From: Mercurialis annua
Lineage: Eukaryota > Streptophyta > Magnoliopsida > Malpighiales > Euphorbiaceae
Reading direction: 5' to 3'
Length of the DNA: 64,000 nt
Assembly: GCF_937616625.2 (NCBI RefSeq)
Contig: NC_065573.1
Coordinates: 5,409,001 to 5,473,000, forward strand
How positions within the stretch are numbered: the first letter of the stretch is position 1; each line of letters opens with the position of its first letter. The notes under the pieces are model-generated. The model made no database searches and was not told where the DNA came from. It saw only the letters and a program-made list of their open reading frames with translations. The translations under genes were made by a program, and so were the position numbers. This document shows, in pieces, positions 59,701 through 64,000 of this stretch.

Positions 59701-62700
59701 TGAAACGTTTGAATTTTTTTCGTAGCGTTTTAAATGTTTGGATTTGTTTCAAAACATTTGAATTTACTTCGTAACATTTGTAAACGTTTGCCTTCAATCA
59801 CTAAAAAGGTGAAATATTTGGATTTGTTTCGTAACGTTTGTAAACGTTTGGCTTAAATTGCTAATAAGGTGTAAAGCTTCGATTTGTTTCGTAACGTTTG
59901 TAAATGTTTGGCTTAAATTGCTAAATATGTGAAACATTTGATTTGTTTCATAACCTTTGTAAACATTTTGCTTAAATTACTAAAAAGTTGAAACATTTGG
60001 ATTTTTTTTGTAACATTTGTAAAAGTTGGCTTAAATAGCTAAAAAAAGGCAAATGTTCGGATTTGTTTTGTAACATTTGTAAACGTTTGGCTAAAATTGC
60101 TAAAAAAGTGAAACGCTTGGATTTGTTTCATAACGTTTGTAATGGTTTGGCTTAAATTTCTAAAAAGGTGAAACACATGGTTTTGTTTCGTAATGTTTGT
60201 AAACGTTTGGCTTAAATCACAAAAAATATGAAACGTTTTGATTTGTTTCATAAAGTTTTAAACGTATGGTTTTGTTTCATAACGTTTGTAAACGTTTTGC
60301 TTAAATCGCTAAAAAGGTGAAACGTTTCGATTTGTTTCCTAATGTTTGTAAACGTTTGGCTTAATTCGCTAAAAAAGTGAAATGTTTGGATTTGTTTTGT
60401 AACGTTTGTAAACGTTACTAAAAAGGTGAAACGTTTGGATTTCTTTCGTAATGTTTGCAAACGGTTGGCTTAAATCACTAAAAATGTGAAACGTTTGGAT
60501 TTGTTTTGTAACGTTTGTAAACGTTTGGATTAAATCGCTAAAAGGTGAAACGTTAGGATTTGTTTCGTAGCGTTTGTAAACGTTTGGCTCAAATTGCTAA
60601 AAAAGTGAAACGTTTAGATTTGTTTCGTAACGTTTGTAAACGTTATGCTCAAATTGATAAAAAAGGTGAAATGCTTGGATTTGTTTCGTAAGGTTTGTAA
60701 ACGTTTGTCTTAAATTGCTAAAAAAGGTGAAACACTTGGATTTGTTTCGTAACGTTTATAAATATTTTTCCTAAATTGCTAAAAAGGTGCAAAACATGGA
60801 TTTGTTTCGTAACGTTGGTAAACGTGTGGCTTAAATTGCTAAAAAGGTGAAATGCTTGGATTTGTTTCGTAATGTTTGTAAACATTTGGTTTAAATAGCT
60901 AAAAATATGAAATGTTTGGATTTTTTTTCGTAACGTTTTAAACGTATGGTTTTGTTTCGTAACGTTTATAAACGTTTGACTTAAATTGCTAAAAAGGTGA
61001 AATGCTTTGATTTGTTTCGTAACGTTTGTATACGTTTGGCTTAAATTGCTAATAATGAGAAACGCTTGGATTTGATTTGTAACGATTGTAAACATTTGGC
61101 TTAAATTTCTAAAAAGGTGAAATAATTGGATTTGTTTCGTAGCGCTTGTAAACGTTTGGCTTAAATTGCTAAAAAGGTGAAACGTTTGGATTTGTTTTGT
61201 ATCGTTTGTAAACGTTTGGCTTAAACCACTAAAAAGGTGAAACGCTTGGATTTGTTTCGTAACGTTTGTTTGCTAAATAGGAGAAACAATTGGATTTGTT
61301 TCATAATAAACGTTTTACTTGAATCGCAAAAAAGATAAAACGTTTGGATTTTTTTCGTAACGTTTGTAAACGTTTTGCTTAAATAGCTAAAAACGGTTTG
61401 CCTAAAAAAGGTTTAAATGTTTGGATTTGTTTTGAAACGTTTGGATTTGTTTCGTGACATTTGTAAACATTTGGCTTCAATCACTAAAAAGGTGAAATGT
61501 TTGGATTTGTTTCGTAATGTTTGTAAACGTTTTGCTTAAATTGCTAAAAAGGTGAAACGCTTGGATTTTTTTCATAATGTTCGGCATAAATTGCTAAATA
61601 GGGGAAACATTTGGATTTGTTTCATAACCTTTGTAAACGTTTTGCTTAAATCGCTAAAAAGGTGAAATATTTGGATTTGTTTCGTAACTTTTGTAAACGT
61701 TTGGTTTAAATAGTTAAAAAAGTGAAACGTTTGAATTTGTTTTGTAACATTTGTAAACATTTGGCTAATATTGCTAAAAAGGTAAAACGCTTGGATTTGT
61801 TTCGTAAAGTTTGTAAACGTTTGGCTTAAATTGCTAAAAAGGTGAAACACTTGGTTTTGATTCGTAACGTTTGTAAACGTTTGGCTTAAATCGCTAAAAA
61901 TGGGAAACGTTTAGATTTGTTTCGTAACGTTTTAAGGGTAAGTTTTGTTTCGTAATGTTTGTAAGTGTTTTGTTTAAATCGCTAAAAAGGTGAAACGTTT
62001 GAATTCTTTTCGTAACCTTTGTAAACGTTTGGTTTAAATCGCTAAAAAGGTGAAATGTTTGGATTTGTTTTGTAACGTTTGTAAACGTTTGGCTTAAATT
62101 GCTAAAAAGGTGAAACATTTATATTAGTTTCGTAACGATTGTAAACGTTAGGCCTAAATTGCTAAAAAGGTGAAACGCTTGGATTTGTTTTGTAACGTTT
62201 GCAAACGCTTGGCATAAACTGCTAAAAAGGTGAAACGCTTGGATTTGTTTCGTAACATTTGTAAATGTTTGGCTTAAATTTCTAAAAAGGTGAAACGCTT
62301 GGATTTGTTTTGTAACGTTTGTAAACGTTTGGGTTTAAATTGCTAAAAAGGTGAAACGTTTGGATTTGTTTCGTAAAGTTTGTAAAGGTTTGGTTTAAAT
62401 CGCTAAAAAGGTGAAATGTTTGGATTTGTTTCGTAACGTTTGTAAACGTTTGGCTTAATTAGCTAAAAGGGTGTAACATTTCGATTTGTTTCGTAACGTT
62501 TGTAAACGGTATGCTCAAATTGCTAAAAATGTGAAACGCTTGGATTTGTTTCGTAATATTTATAAACATTTGGCTTAAATTGTTAAAAAGGTGAAACGCT
62601 TGGATTTGTTTCGTAACGTTTGTAAACGTTTGGCTTAAATTGCTAAAAAGGTGAAAAATTTGGATTTGTTTTGTAACCTTTGTAAACGTTTAGCTTAAAT

Positions 62701-63772
62701 CGCTAAAAAGGTGAAACATTTGGATTTGTTTCATACATTTGTAAACGTTTGGTTTAAATCGCTAAAAAGGTGAAATGCTTGGATTTGTTTCGTAACGTTT
62801 GTAAACGTTTAGCTTAAATTTTTAAAAATGTGAAACCCTTGGATTTGCTTTGTAACGTTTATAAATGTTTTTCCTAAATTGCTAAAAAGGTGCAACACTT
62901 GGATTTGTTTCTAACGGTTGTAAACGTGTGGCTTAAATTGCTAAAACGGTGAAACACTTGGTTTTGTTTTATAATGTTTGTAAACATTTGGTTTAAATCG
63001 CTAAAAATATAAAACGTTTGGATTTGTTTCGTAACGTTTTAAACGTATGGTTTTGTTTCATAATGTTTGTAAACGATTGGCTTAAATCGTTAAGAAGGGG
63101 AAATGTTTGGATTTGATTCGTACGTTTGGCTTAAATCGGTAAAAAGGTGAAACATTTGGATTTGTTTCGTAACGTTTGTAAACGTTTGACATAAATCGCT
63201 AATAAGGGGAAACGTTTGGATTTATTTTTTATCGTTTGTAAATTTTTGGCTTAAATCGCTAAAAAGGTGAAACGTTTGGATTTGTTTCGTAACCTTTCTA
63301 AACGTTGGGCTTGAATTGCTAAAAAGGTGAACCGCTTTGATTTGATTCGTAACGTTTGTTTAAGTTTGGCTTAAATTGCTAAAAATGAGAAATGCTTGGA
63401 TTTGTTTCGTAACGTTTGGCTTAAATTTCTAAAGAGGTGAAACGTTTGGATTTTTTTCGTAGCGTTTATAAATGTTTGGCTTAAATCGCTAAAAAGGTGA
63501 AACGTTTGGATTTGTTTTGTACCGTTTGTAAACGTTTGGTTTAAATCGCTAAAAAGGTGAAACGCTTGGATTTGTTTCGTAACTTTTGTAAATGTTTGGA
63601 TTAAATTGCTAAATAAAGTGAAACATTTGGATGTGTTTCGTAGCCTTAGTAAACATTTTGCTTAAATCGCTAAAAAAGTGAAACATTTGGATTTTTTTTG
63701 TAACGTTTGTAAACATTTTTCTTAAATAGCTAAAAAAATGAAACGTTTGGATTTGTTTCGTAAAATTTTAAA
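47732..63772 (+). repeat. 60-bp satellite array, block D (forward)
   Basis: About 267 monomers. HOR landmarks AGACGTCT occur at 48009-48016 and 51913-51920, with decayed forms near 57536 and 58937. GGGTTCAATCG is seen near 48300, 52168, 57960 and 59348. A ~1.39-kb repetition links about 57955-58290 with 59343-59670, both carrying a shortened GGCTTTATTTCGTAA monomer. From about 60 kb rightwards the GAAACGCTTGG variant becomes common again, as in block A. The array ends in a decayed monomer (TAAAATTTTAAAG) at about 63772. The longest minus-strand open frame, 192 codons at 48963-49541, is a tandem 20-residue repeat and is not supported as a gene. Confidence 0.96.
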
Positions 63773-63836
63773 GGTCATAGGGTAGGGGGGTTCAGAAAGG
63801 ATCTGATCGTAGATAGAGACGAAAACCGGGGGTAGA
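63773..63836. other. Unique sequence at the array edge
   Basis: A GC-richer, purine-rich stretch (GGGTAGGGGGG and GACGAAAACCGGGGG) that does not match the satellite or the retroelements. It directly precedes the trnH-like sequence and may have come from the same organelle source. I do not recognise its origin. Confidence 0.5.
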
Positions 63837-63903
63837 GGCGGATGTAGCCAAGTGGATCAATGCAGTGGATTGTGAATCCACCACGCGCGGGTTCAATTCC
63901 CAC
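63837..63903 (+). pseudogene. trnH-GUG: Truncated plastid-type tRNA-His(GUG) sequence
   Basis: The sequence begins GGCGGATGTAGCCAAGTGG like plastid trnH. It has a perfect anticodon stem and loop (GTGGA-TTGTGAA-TCCAC, anticodon GTG) and the T-arm GCGGG-TTCAATT-CCCAC. It departs from a working tRNA in three ways: the D-stem pair is broken (GCC opposite TGC), the T-stem has a C-A mismatch, and the 3' half of the acceptor stem is absent, replaced by AAAGGATGAA, which cannot pair with GGCGGAT. It is most likely a nuclear insertion of plastid DNA, or of plastid-derived mitochondrial DNA, cut at the T-arm. Identity of the tRNA is secure; the source organelle is not. Confidence 0.85.
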
Positions 63904-64000
63904 AAAGGATGAATTTCATTTTCACATTAAAGAGACATGCTATAAAAATAGACCACTTTATCAAACTATAGTACTAGTCTTTCTACGTGAATCTTGCTTC
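63904..64000. other. Unrecognised AT-rich sequence at the window end
   Basis: 97 bp with no satellite, LTR or coding signal that I can identify. It follows the truncated tRNA directly, so the tRNA fragment ends at a junction with other DNA. Confidence 0.5.

Noticed and set aside
1..63772. Telomere-like repeat
   Set aside because: The monomer lacks tandem TTTAGGG units; isolated T/A-rich runs do not form a telomeric array.
63837..63910. Functional tRNA-His gene
   Set aside because: The 3' acceptor strand is absent, and both the D-stem and T-stem have mismatches.

Overview
The window is plant nuclear heterochromatin. About 44 kb of the 64 kb is one AT-rich tandem satellite with a 60-bp monomer. 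The satellite is interrupted by four insertions of plant Ty3/gypsy LTR retrotransposons, and at the right edge it meets unrelated DNA carrying a damaged organelle-type tRNA-His(GUG) sequence. No intact host protein gene was found. The chromovirus clade, the tRNA-iMet primer-binding site and the plastid-type trnH point to a flowering plant; the species cannot be told from the sequence.

Layout: satellite block A (1-4893, forward); truncated element 1, an internal 3' remnant plus a 2.48-kb LTR (4894-7761); satellite in reverse orientation (7762-9683); an inversion junction near 9683; satellite block B (9684-22571, forward); element 2, a nearly complete Tekay/Del-like chromovirus with two ~2.86-kb LTRs (22572-33723), followed by an anomalous ~20-bp copy of its own primer-binding-site region (33724-33743); satellite block C (33748-41131), which contains a recent ~2.02-kb higher-order repeat (HOR); element 3, a 5'-truncated LTR (41132-43943); satellite (43944-44749); element 4, a complete solo LTR on the minus strand with a GTTTG target-site duplication (44750-47731); satellite block D (47732-63772); and non-satellite DNA with the trnH fragment (63773-64000).

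Element 2 has the order Gag, CCHC zinc knuckle, protease, reverse transcriptase, RNase H, integrase (HHCC, D-D35-E, GPY) and chromodomain. All of it was one reading frame. It is now broken by three TAG stops and a single-base frameshift just before the chromodomain, so the copy is non-autonomous.

The main points of interest are: the 60-mer is an internal duplication of a 30-mer; its variation is dominated by CpG decay; it carries layered HORs with recognisable landmarks (AGACGTCT, GGGTTCAATCG); all four retroelement junctions fall in one ~15-bp part of the monomer; elements 3 and 4 sit at matching HOR positions; the LTRs carry clusters of CG-NN-CG inverted repeats; and a conserved splice-donor-like site in the LTRs, with an acceptor-like site just before the gag ATG, suggests an undescribed leader intron.
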